Origin: JAHJDS01 sp964569795
GTDB taxonomy: Bacteria; Desulfobacterota; Desulfarculia; Desulfarculales; JAHJDS01
Length of the DNA: 64,000 nt
Reading direction: 5' to 3'
Assembly: GCA_964569795.1 (NCBI GenBank)
Contig: CAZMVB010000011.1
Span: forward strand, 1 to 64,000
This document shows positions 1 through 7,768 of the stretch, piece by piece (positions within the stretch are counted from its first letter, which is position 1; each line of letters begins with the position of its first letter). The notes under the pieces are model-generated. The model was not told the origin of the DNA. It saw nothing but the letters and a program-made list of their open reading frames with translations, and searched no databases. The position numbers and the translations under genes are program-made.

Positions 1-821
1 CGGGCCAGGTGCTTCTTGATGTGGACCAGCTCGAACCACTCGATCAGGGCCGCGGGCTCGGGATAATGGGGATAAATCAGATTTTTTCCGGCGAAATCAT
101 CCAAAGACTTGGGCCGGTCCAGAAAATCCAGGACCAATTGGTCCCGGCGGGGGATCACGGCGGCATAGTCATCAAAGCGCTGGGGCAGATTGTCGCTGAA
201 GGGCCCGGCGTGGCCCGAGGCCACCACCTTGGCGCCGACGTTTTTAAGCTTGTCGATCGAGGCCAGGAAGTGGTCGATGTCGGCGAACTCGTGGCCGTAG
301 AACGGCCCGAACTGGATCAGGTCCACGTCGGCCGAAAACAGCAGATCATGCTCGGGCACGAAAAAGGCCAGATGCCCGGGGGTGTGCCCCGGGGTGTGGA
401 TGACCTGGAGGGTCAGGCCCCCCAGGTCCAGTCGCTCGTCGCCCCTCAGGCGGCGGCTGACCCGAGCCTCAAAGGCCGCGGGCAGGAAGTCTTTGACCTC
501 ATAGGGACCGTAATCGCTCTGATCCATGCCGGTGGCCCGAAGAAAGGCCTCGAGGTCTGACAGCAAGTCGGCCTCGGCCTCGTGGCACCAGATCGGGACC
601 CCGGGCAGTTCGGACTTGGTCAGGTGATGATCGATGTGGGTGTGGGACAGGATGAGCAGGTCCACCCCCAGGTCCTTGACCGGGGCCAGGGCGGCTGGAC
701 CCATGCCGGCGTCGATCAGGACCCGCCGGTCCCGGCCTTTGAGGTACAGACCGGCCGAATAGGGGAACGAGGAGTTGTTGGCCCCGGGGACGTAGAAGAT
801 ATCGGGAAAGAGCTCGTGCAT
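1..821 (-). CDS. MBL-fold metallo-hydrolase (3' end outside window)
   Basis: Reading leftward from an ATG at 821, preceded by GGAG five bases upstream, the frame stays open to the window edge (about 273 residues), so the C-terminus is missing. The metal-binding signature SHTHIDHHL lies at about residues 59-67, followed by the second-shell HTPGHTPGHLAF and later SGHAGPF histidines, the usual order in glyoxalase-II-like metallo-beta-lactamase-fold hydrolases. The family binds two metal ions and hydrolyses thioesters or related bonds; the substrate cannot be told from sequence. No signal peptide is seen, so it should be cytoplasmic. It is followed upstream by a DUF72 gene on the same strand. Confidence 0.85.
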   Translation of the reverse strand, partial: MHELFPDIFYVPGANNSSFPYSAGLYLKGRDRRVLIDAGMGPAALAPVKDLGVDLLILSHTHIDHHLTKSELPGVPIWCHEAEADLLSDLEAFLRATGMDQSDYGPYEVKDFLPAAFEARVSRRLRGDERLDLGGLTLQVIHTPGHTPGHLAFFVPEHDLLFSADVDLIQFGPFYGHEFADIDHFLASIDKLKNVGAKVVASGHAGPFSDNLPQRFDDYAAVIPRRDQLVLDFLDRPKSLDDFAGKNLIYPHYPEPAALIEWFELVHIKKHLA

Positions 822-865
822 GACCGCTCCGTGGGAGACAGAGATAGGAATTTTTTATAAAGCCA

Positions 866-1624
866 TCAGCGGGGTGTTTGGTCAAGCTTATTTTCATATT
901 CCGTCTTCGACATCATATCTCGCAGTAAAAGGGCATTATTAATAGCATGGCCGTCATAGTCATTGTTGAAGAAAGCATACAGGGTCCGGCCGGCCATGTG
1001 CGGCCGGAGGCGGTCGGCCCAGGCGGCCAGCTCCTGGTCCGAGTAATCGTATTTATACAGCTCGCGGCCCAGGCCGTGCCACCTGACGTACAGAAAATCC
1101 GTGGTCGGGATGACGTCGGCCGGCAGCTTGGGGTGACTGACGGCCACGAACGCGGCCCGGTGTTCGGCCAGCAGGGCCGCGGTGTCATCCGCCCACCAGG
1201 ACGGGTGCCGGAACTCGACGGCCTGGCGCGGTCCCTGGGCGGGCAGTAATTTCAGAAAGGCGTCCAGGCGAGGGAGGTCCTGACGTACGGACGGCGGCAG
1301 TTGCCACAAGATGACCTTCAATCGCTGAAGGGCCCGGACCCGCTCCAGAAAGGCCCCTAAAACCTCAGCACAGTCCACCAGCTTCCGGAAGTGGGTCACG
1401 GACCGGTGGCCCTTGACCACCAGGTGGAAGTGCTCGGGCAGCCGCCGGTTCCAGGCCTTGATGGCGTTCTGGTGGGGAAAGCGGTAAAAGGTGGCGTTGA
1501 CCTCGACCGTGTCGAACCTTTCGGCGTAATAGGACAGCCGGTCGGCCCCGCGCACGCCCGGGGGATAGAAGATCCCGTTCCAGTCGTCATAGGTCCAGCC
1601 GGATGTGGCCACCAACAGCCTCAC
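866..1624 (-). CDS. DUF72 (YecE-like) family protein
   Basis: The 252-residue protein opens with RLLVATSGWTYDDW and continues through FYPPGV and the VEVNATFYRFP segment, which are the hallmarks of the DUF72/YecE family, a TIM-barrel fold distantly related to xylose isomerases and endonuclease IV. Further family motifs are WQLPP, the VEFRHPSWW strand and YVRWHG near the middle. The start is GTG at 1624, with a GAGGT about nine bases upstream. Length matches the family. The biochemical role of DUF72 proteins is not established, so none is assigned. It lies 40 bases upstream of the MBL hydrolase on the same strand and may be cotranscribed. Confidence 0.88.
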   Translation of the reverse strand: MRLLVATSGWTYDDWNGIFYPPGVRGADRLSYYAERFDTVEVNATFYRFPHQNAIKAWNRRLPEHFHLVVKGHRSVTHFRKLVDCAEVLGAFLERVRALQRLKVILWQLPPSVRQDLPRLDAFLKLLPAQGPRQAVEFRHPSWWADDTAALLAEHRAAFVAVSHPKLPADVIPTTDFLYVRWHGLGRELYKYDYSDQELAAWADRLRPHMAGRTLYAFFNNDYDGHAINNALLLRDMMSKTEYENKLDQTPR

Positions 1625-1751
1625 CTTAAATTACCTCGTTCCAACTGAACCATCCGAGTTCATCAATCCCCGAGGTCCCCTTGTAAAAAAATTTTTCAGT
1701 CACGAACCATGCCGCCTGGATCTACCTGACGACCATGCTTGCCTGGACTAC

Positions 1752-3413
1752 TCATGAGACGACTTCGTCCCGCAAGGCCCGGCGCAGGACCTTGCCGACC
1801 AGGCCCCGGGGCAGGGCGTCGCGGATCTCGACCTGTCGGGGGACCTTGTAGGGGGCCAGGTTCCGGCCACAGAAGTCGCGGACGTCCTCGGGGTCCAGGT
1901 CCCGGCCGGGCCGGGGCACGACAAAGGCCTTGAGGTACTCGCCCTGGATCGGATCGGGCAGGCCCACGGCCACGGCCTCGGCCACCTGGGGATGCTGGTG
2001 GAGGACGTCGTCGATCTCGGCGGGAAAGACGTTCAGTCCGTCGATTTTCACCAGGTCCTTGATCCGATCGACGATGGTCACGTAACCGTCAGCGTCCATG
2101 ACGCCCACGTCGCCGGTGTGCAGCCAGCCGTCCCGGATGGTCCGGGCCGTTTCCTCGGGCCGGCGCCAGTAACCGGTCATCAGCCCGGGGGAGCGGATCA
2201 CGATCTCGCCGGCCTGGCCGGGCGGCAGGTTTTTTGTACTGGACTCGAGGTCCACGATCCGAAGGATCACGTCCGGGAAGGGGATGCCGATGGTGCCGGG
2301 CTTGTGTTTCCCGTTCAGAGGATTGGAGGCCACGATGCCCACGGCCTCGGTCAGGCCGTAGCCCTCGATCAGGCGCCGGCCGGTGCGCCGCTGGAAGGCC
2401 TCGGCCAGCGCGGGCGGCAGGGGCGCCCCGCCGACGAATATTCCCCGGAGCGAGGACAGATCGTACTTCTCCAGATCGGGCAGGGCGGCCACGGCCTGGA
2501 ACATGCTCGGCACCCCGGCCAGCAGGGTCGGCCTGTCGTCGGCCACGGCCTTGACCAGGCCCCGGGCGTCGAACCGGGGCAGGATCAGGACGCCGCCGCC
2601 GTGGAGCAGGGGGGCGTTCAGGCCCAGGGACAGGCCGAAGCCGTGGCACCAGGGCAGCACCCCCAGGGTCAGGTCGCCGCCGCCCAGTCCCTGCCAGGCG
2701 CCGGCCTGGCGGGCGCTGACCACCAGGGCGCGGTGGGAGAGCATGATCCCCCTGAGCACGGCGGTCGTGCCCCCGGAATAGATCAGGGCCGCCGGGGAGT
2801 CCGGATCGATCTCTGTCCGGGGGGCCGGCCCGGCACTTTTCAGCCAGTCCCTGAAGCGGAAGGTCCGCCCGTCCCGGGGGATCTTGACCGCGGGCATGGT
2901 CGGGTCCAGGCGTCTTTTCAGGGGATAAATGGCCTTCAATCGCGGCGGCAGAAAATCGGCCAGAGAGGTGTAAACGATGAAATCCGTCCGGAAGGCCGGG
3001 CCGAGGCCGGCGATCCGCTGGGACAGGAGGTCCAGGGCGATCACGGCCTTGACCTCGGCGTCGCGCCACTGATTGAGCAGCTCGCGCTCGACGCTCACCG
3101 GATCGGCCAGGACCGCCACGGCCCCCAACCGCAACAGGGCCAGCCAGGCGATGACGAACTGGGGGCAGTTGGGCAGGAGCAGGGCCACCCGGTCGCCCGG
3201 GCCGACGCCGCGCCGGGACAGGTGGGCGGCCAGGTTTTCGACGTGGCCGGTCAAATCGGCGTAGGTCAGGGCCTTTCCCAGGAATCTGACCGCCGGCGCG
3301 GCGGGCGCGTCCCGGGCGGCCTTGGCCGCCAGGGAATACAGGTCGGCCTCCGGGTAGTCCAGGTGCGCCGGAACGTGGTCGTCATAGAATTTTAGCCAGG
3401 GGGGCGCAGACAT
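1752..3413 (-). CDS. AMP-dependent acyl-CoA synthetase (long-chain fatty acid CoA ligase type)
   Basis: This 553-residue enzyme should activate a carboxylic acid with ATP and transfer it to CoA. Visible landmarks are the P-loop-like A3 motif with YSGGTT...RGIMLSHRAL (canonical YTSGTTGxPKG, so somewhat divergent), EGYGLTE, GWLHTGDVG, the hinge IVDRIKDLVKIDG and the C-terminal catalytic lysine in LVGKVLRR. Organisation and length fit FadD-like ligases; the chain length of the substrate cannot be read. I use ATG 3413 because homologous sequence starts there (SAPPWLKFYDD); an in-frame GTG at 3470 would add 19 residues of low similarity. A promoter-like pair sits at 3500-3529, divergent from the pyr operon. 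Confidence 0.88.
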   Translation of the reverse strand: MSAPPWLKFYDDHVPAHLDYPEADLYSLAAKAARDAPAAPAVRFLGKALTYADLTGHVENLAAHLSRRGVGPGDRVALLLPNCPQFVIAWLALLRLGAVAVLADPVSVERELLNQWRDAEVKAVIALDLLSQRIAGLGPAFRTDFIVYTSLADFLPPRLKAIYPLKRRLDPTMPAVKIPRDGRTFRFRDWLKSAGPAPRTEIDPDSPAALIYSGGTTAVLRGIMLSHRALVVSARQAGAWQGLGGGDLTLGVLPWCHGFGLSLGLNAPLLHGGGVLILPRFDARGLVKAVADDRPTLLAGVPSMFQAVAALPDLEKYDLSSLRGIFVGGAPLPPALAEAFQRRTGRRLIEGYGLTEAVGIVASNPLNGKHKPGTIGIPFPDVILRIVDLESSTKNLPPGQAGEIVIRSPGLMTGYWRRPEETARTIRDGWLHTGDVGVMDADGYVTIVDRIKDLVKIDGLNVFPAEIDDVLHQHPQVAEAVAVGLPDPIQGEYLKAFVVPRPGRDLDPEDVRDFCGRNLAPYKVPRQVEIRDALPRGLVGKVLRRALRDEVVS

Positions 3414-3499
3414 GTTCGACTCGCTGGAGGGCGACGGCGGATAAAACCTTCGGTCGGGCCCGACAATCACCCGCAGCGGCGTCCGAAGGGGTTCTCCAG

Positions 3500-3529
3500 T
3501 TTCTACGCCGCCGGCCAGGGGCTTGTCAA
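3500..3529 (-). promoter_or_regulatory. Putative sigma-70 promoter of the acyl-CoA ligase gene
   Basis: On the minus strand TTGACA (3529-3524) is followed after 18 bases by TAGAAA (3505-3500). The predicted start of transcription is about 80 bases before the ATG at 3413. The pair is divergent from the pyr promoter about 55 bases away. Confidence 0.5.
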
Positions 3530-3583
3530 GGCGGGGCCGGTCTTTTCGGCGGCCCCCTGGATGAATTTAGGTAAGGGGCGGTC

Positions 3584-3619
3584 TTGACTGGGTTCGAGGG
3601 TCGTGTTAAGTTAACACGA
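3584..3619 (+). promoter_or_regulatory. pyr operon promoter with overlapping palindromic operator
   Basis: TTGACT (3584-3589) and TAAGTT (3607-3612) are separated by exactly 17 bases. A perfect inverted repeat with nine-base arms, TCGTGTTAA-G-TTAACACGA (3601-3619), covers the -10 box and the predicted transcription start. That is the position expected for a repressor operator. No regulator gene of this cluster is visible next to it, so the factor is unknown. Sequence features are direct observations; the regulatory role is inference. Confidence 0.6.
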
Positions 3620-3622
3620 TTT

Positions 3623-3781
3623 ATGGATCGGGTGGAGACCCCGCCGCGATCCTCCCCGCCGTCAGGGTCGGGCGCCGAAGCCGACGCGCCGGCCCTTCCC
3701 GGGGGAGTGAGGGGGCGCGATGAACAACCGGAGGCGGGCATGAACGGCCCTATCCCAACCGAGGTGGAACTGACCTCCTGA
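3623..3781 (+). CDS. Putative pyr leader peptide (attenuator ORF)
   Basis: An open frame from ATG 3623 to TGA 3779-3781 encodes 52 residues of low complexity (Pro, Gly, Glu, Arg rich) with no resemblance to a folded domain. Its stop codon falls on the last base of the 5' arm of the attenuator terminator, the arrangement needed for coupled transcription-translation attenuation. Two shorter starts also reach this region: ATG 3740 in the same frame, with GGAGG about six bases upstream, encodes 13 residues (MNGPIPTEVELTS); ATG 3720 in another frame encodes MNNRRRA and overlaps ATG 3740 by ATGA. Because the predicted transcript starts near 3619, ATG 3623 would be almost leaderless; ATG 3740 has the better ribosome binding site. 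Confidence 0.45.
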   Translation: MDRVETPPRSSPPSGSGAEADAPALPGGVRGRDEQPEAGMNGPIPTEVELTS

Positions 3782-3806
3782 CCTTGGCGTCGAGGAGGTT
3801 TTTTTT
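3761..3806 (+). terminator. Putative attenuator terminator in the pyrBC leader
   Basis: ACCTCCT (3773-3779) pairs perfectly with AGGAGGT (3793-3799) across a 13-base loop and is followed by eight T (3799-3806), a classical intrinsic terminator. A competing hairpin GAGGT (3761-3765)/ACCTC (3773-3777) would use the same 5' arm, so the two structures exclude each other. The hairpin lies between the leader ORF and pyrB, so it can act as an on/off switch for pyrBC. Confidence 0.7.
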
Positions 3807-3817
3807 GTGGGGTCCCC

Positions 3818-4756
3818 TTGGAATTCAAACGGCAACATCTCTTGGGTCTGGCCGACCTGGAGGCCGGCGAGATCGAGTTGATCCTGGACCAGGCCGAGCA
3901 GTTCAAGGAGATCTCGACCCGGCGGATCAAGAAGGTGCCGCTGCTGCGGGGCCGGACAGTGGTCAATTTTTTCGTCGAGCCCTCGACCCGGACCCGGATG
4001 TCCTTCGAGCTGGCGGCCAAGCGGCTCAGCGCGGACACGGTCAGCCTCAGCGCCGCGAGCTCGAGCCTGACCAAGGGCGAGACCCTGATCGACACCGCCC
4101 GCAACCTGGAGGCGATGTATCCGGACGTGATCGTCATCCGGCACTCCTGCTCGGGGGCGCCGGCCATGCTGGCCCGGGTGGTCAAGTCGAGCGTCATCAA
4201 CGCCGGGGACGGGATGCACGAGCACCCGACCCAGGGCCTGCTGGACCTGCTGACGGTCAGGGAGCAGAAGGGAAACCGCCCGTCCGGCCTGGACGGGTTG
4301 AACGTGTCGATCATCGGTGACATCGCCCATTCCCGGGTGGCCCGGTCCGACATCCACGGGTTCACCCGGCTGGGGGCCCGGGTCAAGGTCTTCGGCCCGT
4401 CCACCCTGATTCCCCTCTACGTCGAGTCCCTGGGGGTGACCCGGGCCGGCTCGATCGACGAGGCCGTCGAGGACGCGGACGTGATCATCCTGCTGCGCCT
4501 CCAGCGGGAGCGGCTCCAGGAGGCCCTGATCCCGAGCCTGCGGGAATACGCCGTCGAGTTCGGGCTCAACGCCCGGCGGCTCAAACGGGCCCGGCCGGAC
4601 GTGATCATCATGCACCCCGGCCCCCTGAACCGGGGCGTCGAGATCACCCCGGACGTGGCCGACGGTCCGTGGTCGGTGATCCTGGACCAGGTGGAAAACG
4701 GCGTGGCGGTCCGGATGGCCCTGCTGTACCTGCTGTTGGGCGGAGAGGAAGCGTGA
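3818..4756 (+). CDS. pyrB: Aspartate carbamoyltransferase, catalytic subunit
   Basis: PyrB joins carbamoyl phosphate to aspartate, the committed step of pyrimidine synthesis. The 312-residue protein carries the carbamoyl phosphate signature STRTRMSFELAAKRL at about residues 52-66, the HPTQGLLDLLT motif, IIGDIAHSRVARSD and the aspartate loop HPGPLNRGVEI, all intact, and has the normal length. The start is TTG at 3818 (MEFKRQHLLGL), which matches the usual N-terminus; the strongest Shine-Dalgarno-like AGGAGG upstream lies inside the terminator stem and is too far away, leaving only GGGG at 3809-3812. No pyrI regulatory subunit follows; pyrC overlaps its stop, so this is the pyrB-pyrC arrangement. 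Confidence 0.96.
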   Translation: MEFKRQHLLGLADLEAGEIELILDQAEQFKEISTRRIKKVPLLRGRTVVNFFVEPSTRTRMSFELAAKRLSADTVSLSAASSSLTKGETLIDTARNLEAMYPDVIVIRHSCSGAPAMLARVVKSSVINAGDGMHEHPTQGLLDLLTVREQKGNRPSGLDGLNVSIIGDIAHSRVARSDIHGFTRLGARVKVFGPSTLIPLYVESLGVTRAGSIDEAVEDADVIILLRLQRERLQEALIPSLREYAVEFGLNARRLKRARPDVIIMHPGPLNRGVEITPDVADGPWSVILDQVENGVAVRMALLYLLLGGEEA

Positions 4757-6033
4757 ACCTGCTGGTCAAGGGCGGCCGGGTGATCGACCCGGCCCAGGGG
4801 CGGGACGAGACGGCGGACGTCCTGATCGTCGGCGGCCAGGTCGAGGCCGTGGGCCAGGGCCTTTCGGCCCCGAAGGGGACGCCGAAGATCGAGGCCGCGG
4901 ACCTGATCGTCTGTCCGGGCCTGATCGACATGCACGTCCACCTCCGCGAACCCGGTCACGAGTACAAGGAGACCATCGCCAGCGGCACCCGGGCCGCGGC
5001 CGCGGGGGGGTTTACCGCCGTGGTCTGCATGCCCAACACCGACCCGGTCAACGACGATCAGTCCGTGACCCGCTACATCCTGGAAAAGGCGGCCGCCGTG
5101 GGCCTGGTGCGGGTTCACCCGGTGGCGGCGGTCTCCCTGGAGCAGCGGGGCGAACAACTGACCGAGGCCTGGGACCTGAAGGCGGCCGGGGCGGTCGCCC
5201 TGAGCGACGACGGCCGCCCGGTGGCCGACGCCCTGCTGATGCGCCGGGCCATGGAGTACGCCCACCAGGCCGGGCTGGCCCTCATCTCCCACTGCGAGGA
5301 CATGAGCCTGTCGGCCCACGGCTCGATGAACGAGGGGGTGATCGCGACCCACCTCGGCCTGCGGGGCATCCCGGCCGCGGCCGAGGAGGTCATGGTCCAC
5401 CGCGAAATCAGCCTGGCCCGGCTGACCGGCTGTCCGGTCCACATCGCCCACGTCAGCACCGCCGGCGCCGTGGACCTGATCCGCCGGGCCAAGGACGAGG
5501 GCCTGCCGGTGACGGCCGAGACCTGTCCCCATTACTTTACCCTGACCGAGCACGCCGTGCTGGGGTTCGACACCAACGCCAAGATGAACCCGCCCCTGCG
5601 CACCTCGCGGGACCTGACCGCGGTCAAGAAGGGTCTGGCCGACGGGGTCCTGGACGTGATCGCCACGGACCACGCCCCCCATTCGGTCCTGGAAAAGGAG
5701 GTCGAGTTCGAGGAGGCCTCCTTCGGGATCATCGGCCTGGAGACGGCCCTGCCCCTGACCCTGAGGCTGGTCCGGGAGGGGGTCCTGACCCCGTCCGGGG
5801 CGGTGACCGCCATGAGCCTCAATCCGGCCCGGATCCTGGGCCTGGCCGGGGGGACGCTCCGGCCGGGCACGCCGGGCGACGTGACCATCCTCGATCCCAA
5901 CCAGGCCTGGGTGGTCGATTCCAGCCGCTTTCAGTCCCTGAGCCGCAACACCCCGTTCGAGGGCTGGCGGCTGTTGGGGCAGGCGGCCTACACCATCGTC
6001 AACGGCCGGGTGGTCTGGCCGCCTCCGGCCTGA
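4753..6033 (+). CDS. pyrC: Dihydroorotase (class I)
   Basis: PyrC cyclises carbamoyl aspartate to dihydroorotate, the step after PyrB. The 426-residue protein has the zinc-binding DMHVHLREPG motif, the GGFTAVVCMPNT segment, HCED, HIAHVST and the catalytic ATDHAPHS motif, as in class I dihydroorotases of the amidohydrolase superfamily. The start is GTG at 4753, overlapping the pyrB stop as GTGA and preceded by GGAGAGGAAG, so translation is probably coupled. In many bacteria this class forms a complex with PyrB; the tight coupling fits that. Confidence 0.96.
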   Translation: MNLLVKGGRVIDPAQGRDETADVLIVGGQVEAVGQGLSAPKGTPKIEAADLIVCPGLIDMHVHLREPGHEYKETIASGTRAAAAGGFTAVVCMPNTDPVNDDQSVTRYILEKAAAVGLVRVHPVAAVSLEQRGEQLTEAWDLKAAGAVALSDDGRPVADALLMRRAMEYAHQAGLALISHCEDMSLSAHGSMNEGVIATHLGLRGIPAAAEEVMVHREISLARLTGCPVHIAHVSTAGAVDLIRRAKDEGLPVTAETCPHYFTLTEHAVLGFDTNAKMNPPLRTSRDLTAVKKGLADGVLDVIATDHAPHSVLEKEVEFEEASFGIIGLETALPLTLRLVREGVLTPSGAVTAMSLNPARILGLAGGTLRPGTPGDVTILDPNQAWVVDSSRFQSLSRNTPFEGWRLLGQAAYTIVNGRVVWPPPA

Positions 6034-6104
6034 GTCTTTGGGGCCCGTCTCGGGCCCAGGTTTAATCCCTTTCGGGGCGTGGCAACCCGTCGCGGACCGC
6101 TTCC

Positions 6105-6866
6105 TTGAGCAAGAAGAGCACCAGCCAGAGTTCGATCAGTCTGAGTCGCGTGGTCAACTACGCCCTGACCCGGGCCCCGGACGAATTCGGCCTGGCGCCG
6201 GACGCCGACGGGTTCGTACCCCTCAAAGAATTTCTGAAGGCCCTGCACGAGGAAGAGGGCCTGGGATTCGTCCGCCGCTCGCACCTGGAGGAGGCCGCCC
6301 GCCAAGACCGGGAGGCGGCCTTCGAGCTGACCGACACGGCCATCCGGTCCACGGCCGGCATCCGGCCGATCGAGTATCCCCTGGCCGAGCCGCCCAAGCT
6401 GCTGTACGCCGGTCTCAGGCGCCGGACCTGGCCGGTGGTGATGCACAACGGGCTGTCGCCGGGCGGCCACCGGCCCTGGGTGGTCCTGGCCGTGGACCAG
6501 GACATGGCCCGGCGGCTGGGCCGGCGCCTGGACCCGGAGCCGGTCCTGATCACGGTTCAGACCGCGGCCGCGGCCGAGATGGGCTACGTCTTCCGCCGGG
6601 TGGGCGAGCGCCTGTGGGTGACCGAGTATCTGCCGGCCGAGGTCCTGTCCGGGCCGCCGATCAGGGAGGAGGACAAGGCCAAGCCCTCCAAACCGACGCG
6701 CCCGGCCCCGGGACCGAGCCTGCCCGAACAGCCGGTCGGATCGATCATCCTCGACCCGGAAAAGCTCGAACGCGAGGCCAAGCGGCGCAAGGGCATCACC
6801 AAGGACATCGCCTGGAAAAAGGAGACCCGGCGCCATCGCCGGCGCAAACAAAAAGGGGACGACTGA
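6105..6866 (+). CDS. KptA/Tpt1-like RNA 2'-phosphotransferase fold, catalytic residues altered
   Basis: This 253-residue protein can be aligned end to end with KptA, the NAD-dependent tRNA 2'-phosphotransferase: an N-terminal SLSRVVNYALTRAPDEFGL region (residues about 12-30), a PPKLLYAGL strand near residue 103 and a C-terminal part ending in GERLWVTEYLPAEVL. However, the Arg-His pair of the canonical LRHxP motif reads LTRAP, the HGT motif reads AGL, and RHYVHLS reads RPWVVLAVD. The last arginine region (ARRLGRR) is kept. A lysine/arginine-rich tail of about 60 residues follows. It may bind RNA or NAD without the classical chemistry. TTG 6105 is the only start that keeps the N-terminal domain; no clear ribosome binding site is seen. 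It lies 71 bases after pyrC. Confidence 0.7.
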   Translation: MSKKSTSQSSISLSRVVNYALTRAPDEFGLAPDADGFVPLKEFLKALHEEEGLGFVRRSHLEEAARQDREAAFELTDTAIRSTAGIRPIEYPLAEPPKLLYAGLRRRTWPVVMHNGLSPGGHRPWVVLAVDQDMARRLGRRLDPEPVLITVQTAAAAEMGYVFRRVGERLWVTEYLPAEVLSGPPIREEDKAKPSKPTRPAPGPSLPEQPVGSIILDPEKLEREAKRRKGITKDIAWKKETRRHRRRKQKGDD

Positions 6867-6900
6867 GGTCCGGGACCCGCCGGTCCCGGGCGTCGTCCCC
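6850..6900 (-). terminator. Intrinsic terminator downstream of the 6910-7662 lipoprotein gene
   Basis: Nested inverted repeats form a long hairpin: GGGGACGAC (6855-6863) with GTCGTCCCC (6892-6900), and inside it CCGGGACC (6870-6877) with GGTCCCGG (6882-6889). Read on the minus strand it ends in five T (6854-6850). It overlaps the last codons of the convergent KptA-like gene. Confidence 0.75.
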
Positions 6901-6909
6901 TGAGCCGGG

Positions 6910-7662
6910 TTACTGGGAGAAGACCTGGGGCAGATACCGGTGAAAGTAGTAGTCCCGGTAGGCCCGCCGGGTCCATTTCTTCTTCTTGGGTTTGAACAGC
7001 TCGGGGTGGCTCAGCCGCTTGGGGATGCCCAGCCGGGCGTAGGTCACTTCCTGCCGGTTCCTGACCTGGGCCAGCCGGGCCGGGAGAAGGGCCCCGGCCG
7101 GGGCGCTCAACACCAGGGGAGAGACCCCGGGGACCAGGCTGGCCGCCCCGGTCAGGCGCTGGGCGGCCGTGACCGGGATCAGCGACCGGGCCGTGTTCCT
7201 GATGCGGGCGTCATAGCGGCGCTTGATCCGGCGAATGATCTTCTTGACCAGCCAGACCTCGAGCCGGTGGCAGGCCTTGGGGTGGGCCTCGATGGGACAG
7301 GACCGGATATAGCGGCCCCGGTGGAAGTAAAGGCGGTAGTGCTTGGCCAGTTTCCGGTCATGGGCCACGGCCGAGGCCCCCAGGGTGACGAAGCTGAGCA
7401 TGGCGTTGCCCACGGCCGTTTCCGGACAATCGGGCTCTGAGGGGACCAGGAGGTAAACCTTGTACTTGTAATCCGCCTGGAGGGCGGTCATTTCCGCCGG
7501 GCGCACCTTCAGGGCGGGCCCCAGGGCGTCGCGGACCTCGACCTCGCTCATGCCGAGGGTCAGGTCCCACAGCATCCGGGCGTTTCTGATCGAGGAGCTG
7601 CCGCAGCCGGTCATGACCAGGGCGGCCAGAACAGCCAGCCCGAAAAATTTCGGTCTCACCAC
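6910..7662 (-). CDS. Lipoprotein of unknown function, BamE-like N-terminal region
   Basis: The 250-residue product begins with a short basic stretch, a hydrophobic segment and the lipobox VMTGC (cysteine about residue 20), so it should be exported and lipid-anchored. The following segment (WDLTLGMSEVEVRDALG) resembles the helix-turn signature of SmpA/OmlA/BamE-like proteins, but the rest is not recognised; it ends in a basic Lys/Arg/Tyr-rich tail. The start is one of two consecutive GTG codons (7662 or 7659). It is transcribed convergently to the KptA-like gene and has its own terminator. Function unknown. Confidence 0.75.
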   Translation of the reverse strand: MVRPKFFGLAVLAALVMTGCGSSSIRNARMLWDLTLGMSEVEVRDALGPALKVRPAEMTALQADYKYKVYLLVPSEPDCPETAVGNAMLSFVTLGASAVAHDRKLAKHYRLYFHRGRYIRSCPIEAHPKACHRLEVWLVKKIIRRIKRRYDARIRNTARSLIPVTAAQRLTGAASLVPGVSPLVLSAPAGALLPARLAQVRNRQEVTYARLGIPKRLSHPELFKPKKKKWTRRAYRDYYFHRYLPQVFSQ

Positions 7663-7768
7663 TCACCCCCGAGGGAAGATGATTCGGGTCCGATCACGGC
7701 CGGACCCATCTGAGGTCATATTTAATTTTACCAAAGCCGGTTGGCCGGGGCAACCGGTCGGACCCCTG

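Noticed and set aside
1992..3395. Long open frames of several hundred codons antisense to real genes (for example here, and opposite pnp, infB and nusA)
   Set aside because: At this GC content the opposite strand stays open by chance; the products are low-complexity Gly/Asp/His/Gln/Arg text without domains, and the sense genes are unmistakable.
6038..6060. Terminator after pyrC (GGGCCC repeats)
   Set aside because: The six-base stem lacks a T-run, so it was left out.
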